A stretch of 64,000 nucleotides of DNA from CAWGJC01 sp965276665 (GTDB taxonomy: Bacteria; Pseudomonadota; Alphaproteobacteria; Acetobacterales; Acetobacteraceae). The position numbers were made by a program, and so were the translations under genes. Shown here one piece after another: positions 17,427 to 26,188 of this stretch. Position 1 is the stretch's first letter. Each line of letters starts with the position of its first letter. The stretch lies in contig OZ255620.1 of the NCBI GenBank assembly GCA_965276665.1, positions 4,278,001-4,342,000 on the forward strand, given 5' to 3'. The notes beneath the pieces were generated by a model. The model saw only the letters and a program-made list of their open reading frames with translations. It had not been told where the DNA came from and ran no database searches.

Positions 17427-18130
17427 AGAAACCCGGCAAGGGCGGTTCCAGCGGCGCGTCACGCGGCACTCCGGTCTTCCCGCGCAGCGAGGCGGTCAGC
17501 CTGCGCACCGCGCGCGGCCGCAGCACCGCCTCCCAGCACTGGCTCTCCCGCCAGCTCAATGATCCCTACGTGCAGGCGGCGCGCCAGCAGGGCTGGCGGT
17601 CGCGCGCGGCCTTCAAGCTGATCGAGCTCGACGATCGCTTCCGCCTTATCCCCCGCGGCGCCGCGGTGATCGATCTCGGCGCCGCGCCCGGCGGCTGGGC
17701 GCAGGTCGCGGTGAAACGCGGCGCCGCCCGGGTGGTCGGCGTCGACCTGCTGCAGATCGATCCCATTCCGGGCGCCGACCTCATTCAGGGCGACTTCACC
17801 GACGACGCCATGCCGGAACGGCTCGCCACCCTGCTCGGACGCCCCGCCGACCTCGTGCTTTCCGACATGGCGCCCAACACCACCGGCCACGCCGCCACCG
17901 ACCACCTCCGCATCATGGACCTGGCCGCCATGGCGCTCGACTTCGCCACCACCGTGCTGGCCCGCAACGGCGGCTTCGTCGCGAAGGTGTTCCAGGGCGG
18001 ATCGGAACGCACCATGCTCGACGCGATGAAACGCCGCTTCGCCCGGGTCGTGCACGCCAAGCCGCCGGCGAGCCGCAAGGAAAGCAGCGAGCTTTACGTC
18101 GTGGCGACGGGGTTTCGGGGGGAGGAGTAG
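17423..18130 (+). CDS. rlmE: 23S rRNA uridine-2552 2'-O-methyltransferase RlmE (FtsJ)
   Basis: 235-residue FtsJ-fold SAM methyltransferase that methylates U2552 in the peptidyl-transferase A-loop. The catalytic K-D-K-E set can be traced: K in RSRAAFKLIELD, SAM loop DLGAAPGGWAQV, D in VLSDMAPNTTGH, K in GFVAKVFQGG, E in RKESSELYVVATGF. The TTG start overlaps the ppx stop by four bases, so translation is coupled. The basic Ser/Gly-rich N-terminal tail of about 35 residues is common in alphaproteobacterial RlmE. The composite repeat begins 4 bp after the stop. Confidence 0.93.
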   Translation: MKKPGKGGSSGASRGTPVFPRSEAVSLRTARGRSTASQHWLSRQLNDPYVQAARQQGWRSRAAFKLIELDDRFRLIPRGAAVIDLGAAPGGWAQVAVKRGAARVVGVDLLQIDPIPGADLIQGDFTDDAMPERLATLLGRPADLVLSDMAPNTTGHAATDHLRIMDLAAMALDFATTVLARNGGFVAKVFQGGSERTMLDAMKRRFARVVHAKPPASRKESSELYVVATGFRGEE

Positions 18131-18133
18131 GGC

Positions 18134-18367
18134 AAGGCCAGGGGCTCTGCCCCTGGACCCCGCCAAGGGCAGTCGCCCTTGGAACCCGTTCGACGCGTCG
18201 CGCGAACCACGCCGGAGTCGACGGTGTGCCCGTATGGTGATTGCGCTGCGCGCGAAGCGCATCAAGTTTCGCAACGCGCCCGGCCTGTCCGGCGCCCCGC
18301 GCAATGCGCCAATCGGGTCCCAAGGGCGACTGCCCTTGGCGGGGTCCAGGGGCAGCGCCCCCGCCTT
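18134..18367. repeat. Composite inverted-arm repeat, locus 1
   Basis: Two arms in inverted orientation: left 18134-18187 and right 18315-18367. Each arm contains two hairpins, AGGGGCTCTGCCCCT and AAGGGCAGTCGCCCTT (here with CCAAGG/CCTTGG in place of CTAAGG/CCTTAG). The 127-bp centre has the third hairpin around GCGCGAAGCGC at about 18243-18260. It lies between rlmE and guaB, 4 bp after the rlmE stop. The remaining guaB leader (18368-18458) shows no clear motif. Confidence 0.9.
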
Positions 18368-18458
18368 ACCTGCCACCCAACAAGCTTGCGCCATTCCGGT
18401 CCCGTGAGTATGTGGAGCCGCCAAGGCCGGGATTCGACCCGGATTGAAAGGTCCCGCC

Positions 18459-19958
18459 ATGGCACCCGATACTGTTCCGGCCGCGATGGTGTCGTCCCGT
18501 GTCGAGGAGGCTTATGCCTTCGACGACGTGCTGGTGGTTCCCGGCTATTCCGCCGTGCTGCCGAGTGCCACCGACACCAGGACGCGGCTCACCCGCATCA
18601 TCGGCCTCAATATTCCGCTGATCGCCGCCGCGATGGACACGGTCACCGAGGGCCCGATGGCGATTGCCATGGCGCAGCAGGGCGGCCTCGGCGTGATCCA
18701 CAAGAACCTCGCCATCGAGGAGCAGGCCGCGCAGGTAAGGCAGGTGAAGAAGTTCGAATCGGGCATGGTGGTGAACCCCGTCACCATTCATCCCGATCAG
18801 ACGCTCGCCGATGCGCGCGCGCTGATGGCGATGCATCGGATCAGCGGCATTCCGGTGGTCGAGCGCGAGACCCGGCGGCTGGTCGGCATCCTCACCCATC
18901 GCGACGTGCGCTTCGCGAACGATCCGGCGGTGAAGGTGTATGAGCTGATGACGCGGGAGAACCTCGTCACCGTGCAATCGGATGTCGGGCATGCCGAGGC
19001 TCGCCGCCTGCTGCATCGTCATCGGATCGAGAAGTTGCTCGTGGTGGACGAGGAATTTCGCTGCACCGGCCTGATCACCGTCAAGGACATGGACAAGGCG
19101 CAGGCGCATCCGCTCGCCAACAAGGACGAGCTCGGCCGGCTGCGCGTCGCCGCCGCGACCGGCGTTGGCGAGGACGGCATTCGTCGCGGCGAGGCGCTGA
19201 TCGCGGCGGAGGCCGACGTGATCGTGGTCGACACCGCGCATGGCCATTCGGCGGGCGTTCTGGCCTCCGTCGAGCGGATCAAGCAATTGTCGAATTCCGT
19301 GCAGGTGATCGCCGGCAACGTGGCGACGCCCGAGGGCGCGATCGCGCTGATCGAGGCGGGGGCGGATGCGGTCAAGATCGGGATCGGGCCTGGCAGCATC
19401 TGCACGACGCGCGTGGTGGCCGGCGTCGGCGTGCCGCAATTCACCGCGGTGATGGAATGCGCGGCGGCGTGTCATGAGCGCGGCGTGCCGGCGATCGCCG
19501 ATGGCGGCATCCGCACCTCGGGCGACATCGTCAAGGCGATCGCGGCCGGGGCGGACTCGGTGATGATCGGCAGCCTGCTCGCCGGCACCGAGGAGGCGCC
19601 GGGGGAGGTTTTTCTCTACCAGGGCCGGTCCTACAAATCCTACCGCGGTATGGGCAGCATCGGCGCGATGGCGCGCGGCTCGGCCGACCGGTATTTCCAG
19701 CAGGATATCACCGACCAGCTCAAGCTGGTTCCGGAAGGGATCGAGGGGCGGGTCGGCTACAAGGGCCCGGTGGCGGCGGTGGTGCACCAGCTGGTGGGCG
19801 GGCTGCGCTCCGGCATGGGTTATACCGGCAGCGCGACGCTGGCCGAATTGCAGCGCAATGCCAGGTTCAGGCGGGTGACCGGGGCGGGGTTGCGCGAGAG
19901 TCATGTGCATGACGTCGCGATCACCCGCGAGGCGCCCAATTACCGCCAGGAGCCCTGA
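18459..19958 (+). CDS. guaB: Inosine-5'-monophosphate dehydrogenase
   Basis: 499-residue IMPDH, the NAD-dependent step IMP to XMP that commits purines to guanine nucleotides. N-terminal barrel start: YAFDDVLVVPGYSAVLPS. Two CBS domains are inserted at about residues 100-215 (NPVTIHPDQTLADA, TGLITVKDMDKAQAHP). The catalytic cysteine loop is KIGIGPGSICTTR, and the flap has YRGMGSIGAM. The start at 18459 follows TTGAAAGG. Together with guaA at 23167 it gives the two-step GMP branch within one neighbourhood, separated by the RsmB-type and GNAT genes and the IS630 insertion. Confidence 0.97.
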   Translation: MAPDTVPAAMVSSRVEEAYAFDDVLVVPGYSAVLPSATDTRTRLTRIIGLNIPLIAAAMDTVTEGPMAIAMAQQGGLGVIHKNLAIEEQAAQVRQVKKFESGMVVNPVTIHPDQTLADARALMAMHRISGIPVVERETRRLVGILTHRDVRFANDPAVKVYELMTRENLVTVQSDVGHAEARRLLHRHRIEKLLVVDEEFRCTGLITVKDMDKAQAHPLANKDELGRLRVAAATGVGEDGIRRGEALIAAEADVIVVDTAHGHSAGVLASVERIKQLSNSVQVIAGNVATPEGAIALIEAGADAVKIGIGPGSICTTRVVAGVGVPQFTAVMECAAACHERGVPAIADGGIRTSGDIVKAIAAGADSVMIGSLLAGTEEAPGEVFLYQGRSYKSYRGMGSIGAMARGSADRYFQQDITDQLKLVPEGIEGRVGYKGPVAAVVHQLVGGLRSGMGYTGSATLAELQRNARFRRVTGAGLRESHVHDVAITREAPNYRQEP

Positions 19959-20026
19959 TCGCGCCGCATGATGGCGGCGGGGTGACGGCTGCTCGATGAG
20001 AGCTGGCGGGCGATGAAGGTGGGCGC

Positions 20027-21322
20027 GTGACTCCCGCCGCGCGGACCGCCGGCGCGATCGAGCTGCTGGCCGCGATCGAGGCGGCCCCGCGTCGCCCCGC
20101 CGACGGCGTGGCGCATGATTTCTTCCGCATGCGGCGCTTCATCGGCAGCGGCGACCGCCGCGCCGTGTCGGATCGCGTCTGGCGCGTGCTGCGCCGCCGG
20201 CGGCGGCTCGGCTGGTGGCTGGATCATGTCGGCCTGGCCGCGACGCCCTCCCTGCTCGTCGCCGCCTCCCTGCTGACCGAGGGGTGGGTGATCTCCGGCG
20301 TGCAGCAATCCTTTGCCGGCGGCCGCTACGCCCCGCCGCCACTTGGCCGGGCGGAGCAGGCCGCCCTCGCGCGTCTCGAGGGCAAGGATCCGGACGATCC
20401 CGCGATGCCGGCCCCGGTGCGGCTCGAACTGCCGGATTGGCTCTATCCGCGCATGCTCGCCCGGTTCGGCGACACGCTCGCCGCCGAAATGGCGGCGATG
20501 GGCGAGCCGGCTCCGCTCGATCTCCGCGTCAACCTGTTGAAGACGACGCGCGAAGCGGCGCAGGCGGCGCTCGCCGAGGAAGGGGTGGAAGCCGTGCCGA
20601 CGCCGCTCTCTCCCTGGGGGCTCCGCGTCGCCGGCCGTAAGCCGGTGATCACCGGCGCGGCGTTCCTTGCCGGCCTGGTCGAGATTCAGGACGAGGGCAG
20701 CCAGCTCGTCGCCGCGCTGGTCGGCGCCGCGCCCGGAATGCGGGTCGCCGATTGGTGCGCCGGGGCCGGCGGCAAGACGCTGGCGCTCGCGATGACGATG
20801 CGCAATCAGGGCCATATCGTCGCCTGCGACGTCTCCGCCTCCCGGCTCGAGGGCGCGGTGCGCCGGCTGCGCCGGGCCGGCGTTCACAATGCCGAGCGTC
20901 ACCTGGTCTCGCCCGGCGACAAATGGGCGAAGCGGCAGGCCGGGCTGTTCGACCGCGTGCTGGTGGACGCGCCCTGCACCGGCACCGGCACCTGGCGCCG
21001 CAACCCCGACGGCCCGCTGCGCCTGGCCGAGCGGGATCTCGCCGAGTTGGTGCCCAAGCAGGCGGCGATTCTCGACGACGCCGCGCGACTCGTGCGGAAA
21101 GGCGGCAGGCTGGTGTACGCTACATGCTCGTTGCTCGAAGAGGAGAACGACGCGCAGGTGTCCGCCTTCCGTGCCCGTCATCCGGAGTTTACGCCCGTGC
21201 CGCTCGCCCGTGCGTGGACGCTCTCCGTCCCGGCATCGGTTCCGGGCAACGCGCTCTCTCTTTCGCCGCTGCGCCACGGCACGGACGGTTTCTTCGGGAT
21301 CGTCCTGGAGCGCGCCGCGTGA
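20027..21322 (+). CDS. RsmB/NOP-family RNA (cytosine-5) methyltransferase
   Basis: 431-residue SAM-dependent RNA m5C methyltransferase. An N-terminal NusB-like helical region (about 1-140) precedes the Rossmann domain. SAM binding: ADWCAGAGGKTLALA. The two catalytic cysteines are in VDAPCTGTGTWRRNPDG and YATCSLLEEENDAQ. The closing SPLRHGTDGFFGIVLER is typical. RsmB modifies C967 of 16S rRNA in E. coli, but the exact target here is not assured. The start is GTG at 20027, with a weak ribosome site. The stop overlaps the GNAT start (GTGA). Confidence 0.9.
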   Translation: MTPAARTAGAIELLAAIEAAPRRPADGVAHDFFRMRRFIGSGDRRAVSDRVWRVLRRRRRLGWWLDHVGLAATPSLLVAASLLTEGWVISGVQQSFAGGRYAPPPLGRAEQAALARLEGKDPDDPAMPAPVRLELPDWLYPRMLARFGDTLAAEMAAMGEPAPLDLRVNLLKTTREAAQAALAEEGVEAVPTPLSPWGLRVAGRKPVITGAAFLAGLVEIQDEGSQLVAALVGAAPGMRVADWCAGAGGKTLALAMTMRNQGHIVACDVSASRLEGAVRRLRRAGVHNAERHLVSPGDKWAKRQAGLFDRVLVDAPCTGTGTWRRNPDGPLRLAERDLAELVPKQAAILDDAARLVRKGGRLVYATCSLLEEENDAQVSAFRARHPEFTPVPLARAWTLSVPASVPGNALSLSPLRHGTDGFFGIVLERAA

Positions 21323-21870
21323 TCACCGTCCGGCGCGGCCGCCCAGCCGATGCGCCGGCGATCGGCGCGGTGCATGTCGCCGCCTGGCGGAGCGCCTATC
21401 CCGGCATCCTGCCGGACAGCTATCTGGCTGGGCTCTCCGTCACCAGAAATGCGGCGATCTACGACCGGGCGATCCATGCCGGGGCCGGGGTCTATGTCGC
21501 CGCCGCGTCCGGACTCGACGTGCCGGGCGGGGCGGCCCCGCGGATCATCGGTTTCACCACGGTCGGCACCGGCCGCGGGGTCGCGGTGGCCGAGGGCGAG
21601 ATCGAAACCCTCTACGTGCTGGACGATTGGCGGGAACGCGGCCTTGGCCGCCGGCTGCTCCGCGCCGGCGCGGCCCACCTCGCCGGCACCGGCTGCCGCT
21701 CGGCCTTCCTCTGGGTCCTGGAGGACAATCCAAGCCGGTTCTTCTATCAGCACCTCGGCGGCAAGCCGGTGATGTCGGGCCCGACCCAGGTGGCAGGCCG
21801 CCCGATCCGGCAGACCGCCTATGTCTGGGACCCGATCGAGAAATTGCTCGCGGCTTCGCCGGCGTCTTGA
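21319..21870 (+). CDS. GNAT family N-acetyltransferase
   Basis: 183-residue GCN5-related acetyltransferase. The acetyl-CoA loop is RERGLGRRLLRAG, within LYVLDDWRERGLG (the R/QxxGxG/A motif). Strand beta-5 is SAFLWVLEDNPSRFFYQHLG. The N-terminal part RRGRPADAPAIGAVHVAAWR is the usual first helix. The GTG start overlaps the preceding stop by four bases, so it is in the same operon as the rRNA-methyltransferase gene. Its acceptor substrate (ribosomal protein, small molecule or antibiotic) cannot be inferred. The composite repeat starts 2 bp after its stop. Confidence 0.88.
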   Translation: MITVRRGRPADAPAIGAVHVAAWRSAYPGILPDSYLAGLSVTRNAAIYDRAIHAGAGVYVAAASGLDVPGGAAPRIIGFTTVGTGRGVAVAEGEIETLYVLDDWRERGLGRRLLRAGAAHLAGTGCRSAFLWVLEDNPSRFFYQHLGGKPVMSGPTQVAGRPIRQTAYVWDPIEKLLAASPAS

Positions 21871-22028
21871 GAAGGCCAGGGGCTCTGCCCCTGGACCCCG
21901 CTAAGGGCAGTCGCCCTTAGAACCCGATTGGCGCTTCGCGCGAAGCGCACATGAAACTTCGGAGCCTCTCGGACATCACCTAAGTCCCCGAATGACGCCG
22001 TCATCCCGCGACAGCGATAGTCGGGTTC

Positions 22029-23074
22029 TAGAACGGGACTCGTTCACACGGAACCATAGCCGGAGTTGGCGAGGTAGTTGGCGCACTTGGTGGGGCTGAA
22101 GAGATCGAGCAGTTCGCCGACCCGTCGCCAGGTGGCCTCGACGCTGCGGGGCTGGGCTTTTCGCATGAGGTGCTTGAGCTTTGCGAAGACCTGCTCGATC
22201 GGGTTCAGGTCGGGGCTGTAGGGCGGCAGGAAGATGAGGTGCGCGCCTCTGGCTCTGATGGCGGCCCGCGCGGCCTTGCCCTTGTGGCTGCCCAGGTTGT
22301 CCATGACGACGACGTCGCCTGGTGACAGAGTCGGGGCGAGCTGGGTCTCGACATAGAGCAGGAACATCTCGCCGTTGATGGGTCCGTCGATGACGAAGGG
22401 CGCGTCGATGCGGTCGTGGCGCAGAGCGGCGATGAAGGTGAGGGTCTTCCAGTGGCCGTAGGGCGCATGGCCCTTCAGGCGCTTGCCTCGAGGTCCCCAG
22501 CCGCGCAGAGGCGCCATGTTGGTCTTGACCCACGTCTCGTCGATGAACACCAGGCGCGAGGGTGCGATCCGGCTCTGGTAAGCCTTCCACCGCGCGCGCC
22601 GGCGGGCCACGTCAGGCCGCGTCTGCTCCTCCGGCAGCAGGGTTTTTTTTGAAGCTGAGCCCTTCGGCGTGCAGGAACACCCACACCGCCCGGGGCTGGG
22701 TCTTGATCCCCCGGTCCGCCAACTCGGCCGTCAGCCCTCTCAAGGTGACCGGGCCGGCGGCCACCCGCCGGCGAAGCCACTCGGCGCATTCGCCCGATAG
22801 CGTTCGCGGCTTGCGGCCGCCGATCTTGTCCGGCTTCAACGAGCCCGTCTCCCGCTGGCGACGCACCCACTTGGAGACGCACGACGGGCTGATCCGCAGC
22901 GCCGCCGCGATCTCGCGATGCGTCTCGCCCGCCGCCTTCCGCGCCAGCGCCCGAGATCGAAAATCCACCGAATAGGGAGCCGTCATCCACGCTGGCCTCC
23001 GCTCCAGCATGGAGGGTGAATCAGACATCCCCCGATTCGGGAATCCCGATTCCGTCAAATCGCGTCATGCTCTA
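22029..23074 (-). mobile_element. IS630-family insertion sequence (about 1.05 kb)
   Basis: The element is bounded by TA dinucleotides at 22029-22030 and 23073-23074, the TA target duplication expected for IS630/Tc1-mariner elements. Terminal inverted repeats: left TAGAACGGGACTCG...ACGGAA (22029-22055), right on the minus strand TAGAGCATGACGCG...ACGGAA (23074 inward), 18 of 27 positions identical. One transposase reading direction (minus) fills it, and the gene stop lies inside the left repeat. It sits in the right arm of composite repeat locus 2. The ends were inferred by alignment to the intact repeats elsewhere in the window. Confidence 0.85.
22044..22986 (-). pseudogene. IS630-family transposase, two frames joined at an A8 tract
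   Basis: The N-terminal frame (start MTAPYSVDFRSRALARK at 22986) holds the helix-turn-helix (HREIAAALRISPSCVSKWV) and the linker up to AEGLSFKK. The C-terminal frame continues TLLPEEQTRPDVARRRARW and holds the DDE catalytic set: D in LVFIDETWVKT, D in VVVMDNLGSHKG, E in LNPIEQVFAKLK. The frames meet in a run of eight A residues at about 22643-22650 (minus strand). Seven would restore one frame, so translation needs a +1 shift, or the transcript needs slippage on the A tract. It could be a recent frameshift mutation or a programmed event. Both halves look intact otherwise. Confidence 0.85.
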
Positions 23075-23166
23075 AGGGCGACCGCCCTTAGCGGGTCCGG
23101 GGGCAGAGCCCCCGGCCTTCCCGATAAACTCTTGCCGCCGAGCGCACCGCGTGCTGGAAGCCGGAA

Positions 23167-24726
23167 ATGGAAGAGCCCGTCGCTGATCGCATCCTGATTC
23201 TCGATTTCGGCAGCCAGGTCACGCAATTGATCGCGCGCCGGCTGCGCGAGGGTGGCGTCTATTGCGAGATCATGCCGTTCAATGTGCCGGACGATCGCAT
23301 CGAGGCGTTCGGCGCCGCGGCGTATATTCTGTCCGGTGGTCCAGCGAGCACCACCGAGGCGGGCAGCCCGCGCGCGCCTGATCTCGTGTTCCGAGAAGGA
23401 CGTCCGGTGCTCGGCATTTGTTATGGTACGCAGGCGATGTGCGTGCAGCTTGGCGGCGAGGTCACCGGCGGAGGCGCGCGCGAATTCGGCCGCGCCTATG
23501 CGGAGGTGACGGAGGAGAGTGCGCTGTTCCGCGACGTGTGGCCGAAGGGCGCGCGCGAGCAGGTGTGGATGAGCCATGGCGATGCGCTCACCCGGCTGCC
23601 GCCCGGTTTTCGCATGGTTGCGGTGACGGAGGATGCGCCGATCGCCGCGATCGCCGACGAGGCGCGCAAATTCTACGGCGTGCTGTTCCACCCGGAAGTG
23701 GTGCACACGCCGCATGGCGGCCGCATCCTGCTGAATTTCGCGCGCAGCGTCGCGGGCTGCCGCGGCGAGTGGACGATGGCGCATTTCCGGGGCCGGGAGA
23801 TCGCGCGCATCCGCGAGCAGGTCGGTGCGGGACGGGTGATCTGCGGCCTGTCTGGCGGCGTCGATTCCGCGGTCGCCGCGGTGCTGATCCATGAGGCGAT
23901 CGGCGACCAGCTCACCTGCATCTTCGTCGATCACGGCCTGCTGCGGCAGGGCGAGGCGGAGGAGGTGGTGAGCACGTTCCGCGACCGCTTCAACATCCGT
24001 CTTGTGCATCGCGACGCATCGGATCTGTTCCTGGCCGCGCTCGACGGCGTGACCGATCCGGAGGTGAAGCGCAAGACGATCGGCCGGCTGTTCATCGACG
24101 TGTTCGAGAAGGAGGCGGCAAGGCTCGGCGGCGCGGATTTCCTCGCGCAGGGCACGCTCTATCCGGACGTGATCGAGAGCGTGAGCTTCGCCGGCGGCCC
24201 GAGCGTCACCATCAAGTCGCATCACAACGTCGGCGGCCTGCCCGAGCGGATGCGGATGAAGCTCGTCGAGCCGCTGCGCGAATTGTTCAAGGACGAGGTG
24301 CGCGCGCTCGGCCGTGAGCTCGACATGCCGGAGGCGATGGTCGGCCGTCATCCGTTTCCCGGCCCGGGCCTCGCGATCCGCATCCCAGGCGCGATCACGC
24401 GGGAAAAGCTCGGTCTGCTGCGCCGGGCCGATGCGATCTTCCTCGAGGAGATCCGCCGCGCCAAACTCTACGATGCGATCTGGCAGGCCTTTGCGGTGCT
24501 GCTGCCGGTGCGCACCGTCGGCGTGATGGGGGACGGACGCACCTACGACATGGCCTGCGCGCTGCGCGCGGTCACCAGCACGGACGGCATGACGGCGGAC
24601 GTCTACCCGTTCGATATCGGCTTTCTCACTCGCACCGCCAACCGCATCGTCAACGAGGTGCGCGGCATCAACCGCGTCACTTATGACGTGACGAGCAAGC
24701 CGCCCGGCACGATCGAGTGGGAATGA
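23167..24726 (+). CDS. guaA: GMP synthase (glutamine-hydrolysing)
   Basis: 519-residue two-domain enzyme converting XMP to GMP. N-terminal class I glutamine amidotransferase (about 1-195): ILDFGSQVTQLIARRLRE, nucleophile Cys in LGICYGTQAMCVQLGG, His-Glu in LFHPEVVHT. The ATP-pyrophosphatase domain begins near 205 with ICGLSGGVDSAVAAVLIH, and the C-terminal dimer domain has RHPFPGPGLAIRI and ends KPPGTIEWE, the invariant tail. The ATG at 23167 lies 47 bp after the right end of composite repeat locus 2. Upstream expression must cross or start after the IS630/repeat region. Confidence 0.97.
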   Translation: MEEPVADRILILDFGSQVTQLIARRLREGGVYCEIMPFNVPDDRIEAFGAAAYILSGGPASTTEAGSPRAPDLVFREGRPVLGICYGTQAMCVQLGGEVTGGGAREFGRAYAEVTEESALFRDVWPKGAREQVWMSHGDALTRLPPGFRMVAVTEDAPIAAIADEARKFYGVLFHPEVVHTPHGGRILLNFARSVAGCRGEWTMAHFRGREIARIREQVGAGRVICGLSGGVDSAVAAVLIHEAIGDQLTCIFVDHGLLRQGEAEEVVSTFRDRFNIRLVHRDASDLFLAALDGVTDPEVKRKTIGRLFIDVFEKEAARLGGADFLAQGTLYPDVIESVSFAGGPSVTIKSHHNVGGLPERMRMKLVEPLRELFKDEVRALGRELDMPEAMVGRHPFPGPGLAIRIPGAITREKLGLLRRADAIFLEEIRRAKLYDAIWQAFAVLLPVRTVGVMGDGRTYDMACALRAVTSTDGMTADVYPFDIGFLTRTANRIVNEVRGINRVTYDVTSKPPGTIEWE

Positions 24727-24739
24727 GGGGGATCCACCG

Positions 24740-25140
24740 ACGGAGGCCATGGTCGATAGCACGGCGGTGCGGTGTGCATCGCGACCAAGATCCACGCGCT
24801 CGCGGGCGGCCGGGACCGCTTCTACGCCCTGCTCCTGACGCCTGGGCACACCCCACGACATCCAGGGCGCTCGCAGACTGCTCGCCGTGGTTCCGGCGCC
24901 CGTCAACTTGATCGCCGACAAAGCCTACGACGCCGACGATCTGCGCTGCTTCCTTGCGGCGCAGGGCACCCAACCTTCGATGCCGTGGCATAGAGACAGC
25001 GCAACCTCACCGAACTCGCCTTATGCAGGCTCAAGGACTGGCGTGCCATCGCAATATGCTACGACAAAACCGCACGCAACCTCCTCGCAGGCATCCGCCT
25101 CGTCGGCACCGTCACCAGATGGACGCAATCAGTCATGCGT
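24740..25140 (+). pseudogene. Degenerate IS5-family (IS427-like) transposase remnant
   Basis: Pieces of an IS5-type DDE transposase read in more than one plus-strand frame: CIATKIHALAGGRDRFYALL then LTPG, next VNLIADKAYDADDLRCFLAA with QGTQP, and finally RNLTELALCRLKDWRAIAI and CYDKTARNLLAG. These match the family's TTKIHA...LTPGQAHD, LIADKAYDAD (second Asp) and ERCFCRLKDWRRIA (Glu region) blocks. Here the expected Glu block reads RNLTELALCRLKDW. Frameshifts, an early stop and a missing N-terminal half make it non-functional. No terminal repeats were found. It fills most of the 457-bp gap between guaA and the ferritin-like gene. Confidence 0.8.
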
Positions 25141-25183
25141 ATTCCGTACGGCGGGTCGATACGCTTCTTACTAAAACTCCATA

Positions 25184-26188
25184 TCAGGCGGAAGCGGGTG
25201 TGCGACGACGCAGGCGGAGCCGCGTCAGCCACCGCATCACTGCGAGCGCGGCGCGAACCAGGGAGGGCATCGTCGTCGGCCGCCGCAAGCGGGGATCGTA
25301 GCCGGCGAAGCGGCGGTCGTTCTCGTCGAGGCAGAGGCGCATCAGCTCCGGCACGCGGATCTCGACATCGCTGACCGCCTTGCTGCCGGTGACGGTGAAG
25401 TTGTTGTCCGGCACTTCGGTCTTCTTGCCGTCCTCATCCATGCCGCGCGCCAGCCCCATGCGCTCCCAGCCGAGAAACACCCAGACCGCGAGCACGCGGA
25501 GCTCGAACCAGGGCCTGCGCCACCAGGCGAGCGCGCGGCGATGCGCGGCGAGCCAATTGGCGAAGAGCAGGATGTGGCGGCATTCCTCCTGCATCACCGG
25601 CTCGAACGTATCGACCAGCGCAGGCGGGAAGAAGGCGGAGCGGCGCGCGAGTTCGAACAGGCCGAAGGCGAAGAAGCTGTCGATGCACTCGCTGAACCCG
25701 GTGACAAGATAAGCCCATTCCGCGTCGTGCGGTTCGAGATAGGGTGGCTCGGGCGCGAGCACGATGCCGTAGGCGGCGACGAGGTTGGACAGCACGACCT
25801 TGTGCCGCCCTTCCTCCCATCCGTTCAGCTCGATCGCGTCGTGCCAGGTCGGATCGGCGAGCGTGTTCGCGTAGGAGAGCATCCGCAGCCGGGCCTTGCC
25901 TTCGGTCTGCACCGCGATGTCCCAGATCGGCAGGGTGATCAGCCGGTCGCGCGCCTCGGGCTCAAGCTTCGGCCAGTCGATGATCGACGGCTTGTATGGG
26001 TTGAAGGTCTCGCGGAACATGCGCGCCACCGCGTCGAGATGGCGCGCGCTGCCGGGTCGGAGCGGCCCGGCAGAGGGATCGCGCCAATGTCGCGCCGCGC
26101 GATCGGCGGCCGCGATGCGGGCGGGATCGGCGGCGGCGGAGCCGAGCGGCAGGCCGCCCGGCGGCGGGGCGAGATCGGCCTCGCTCAT
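25184..26188 (-). CDS. Ferritin-like di-iron domain protein
   Basis: 334-residue protein with two ExxH motifs typical of a ferritin-like four-helix carboxylate di-iron site: NGWEEGRHKVVL and MQEECRHILLFANW. Additional acidic residues between them lie in FSECIDSFFAFGLF. A hydrophobic stretch FELRVLAVWVFLGW follows, so it may associate with the membrane. It might be an oxidase, hydroxylase or iron/copper-stress protein; no specific reaction can be claimed. Its ATG overlaps the stop of the PCuAC copper-chaperone gene by four bases, so the two are co-translated, which hints at a metal-linked role. The arginine-rich C terminus ends about 45 bp from the transposase remnant. Confidence 0.82.
   Translation of the reverse strand: MSEADLAPPPGGLPLGSAAADPARIAAADRAARHWRDPSAGPLRPGSARHLDAVARMFRETFNPYKPSIIDWPKLEPEARDRLITLPIWDIAVQTEGKARLRMLSYANTLADPTWHDAIELNGWEEGRHKVVLSNLVAAYGIVLAPEPPYLEPHDAEWAYLVTGFSECIDSFFAFGLFELARRSAFFPPALVDTFEPVMQEECRHILLFANWLAAHRRALAWWRRPWFELRVLAVWVFLGWERMGLARGMDEDGKKTEVPDNNFTVTGSKAVSDVEIRVPELMRLCLDENDRRFAGYDPRLRRPTTMPSLVRAALAVMRWLTRLRLRRRTPASA

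Larger units (their letters stand above)
21872..23119. repeat. Composite inverted-arm repeat, locus 2, split by IS630
   Basis: The left arm (21872-21925) and the centre with GCGCTTCGCGCGAAGCGC precede the insertion element. The right arm is broken: its first seven bases GGTTCTA are at 22024-22030 and the rest, AGGGCGACCGCCCTTAG onwards, is at 23075-23119. Joining the pieces restores an element of about 204 bp close in size to locus 4 (185 bp). It starts 2 bp after the GNAT stop and ends 47 bp before guaA. Confidence 0.88.

Noticed and set aside
23065..24921. 618-codon minus-strand open frame over guaA
   Set aside because: Shadow of guaA with low-complexity His/Arg/Ala composition; guaA itself is unequivocal.
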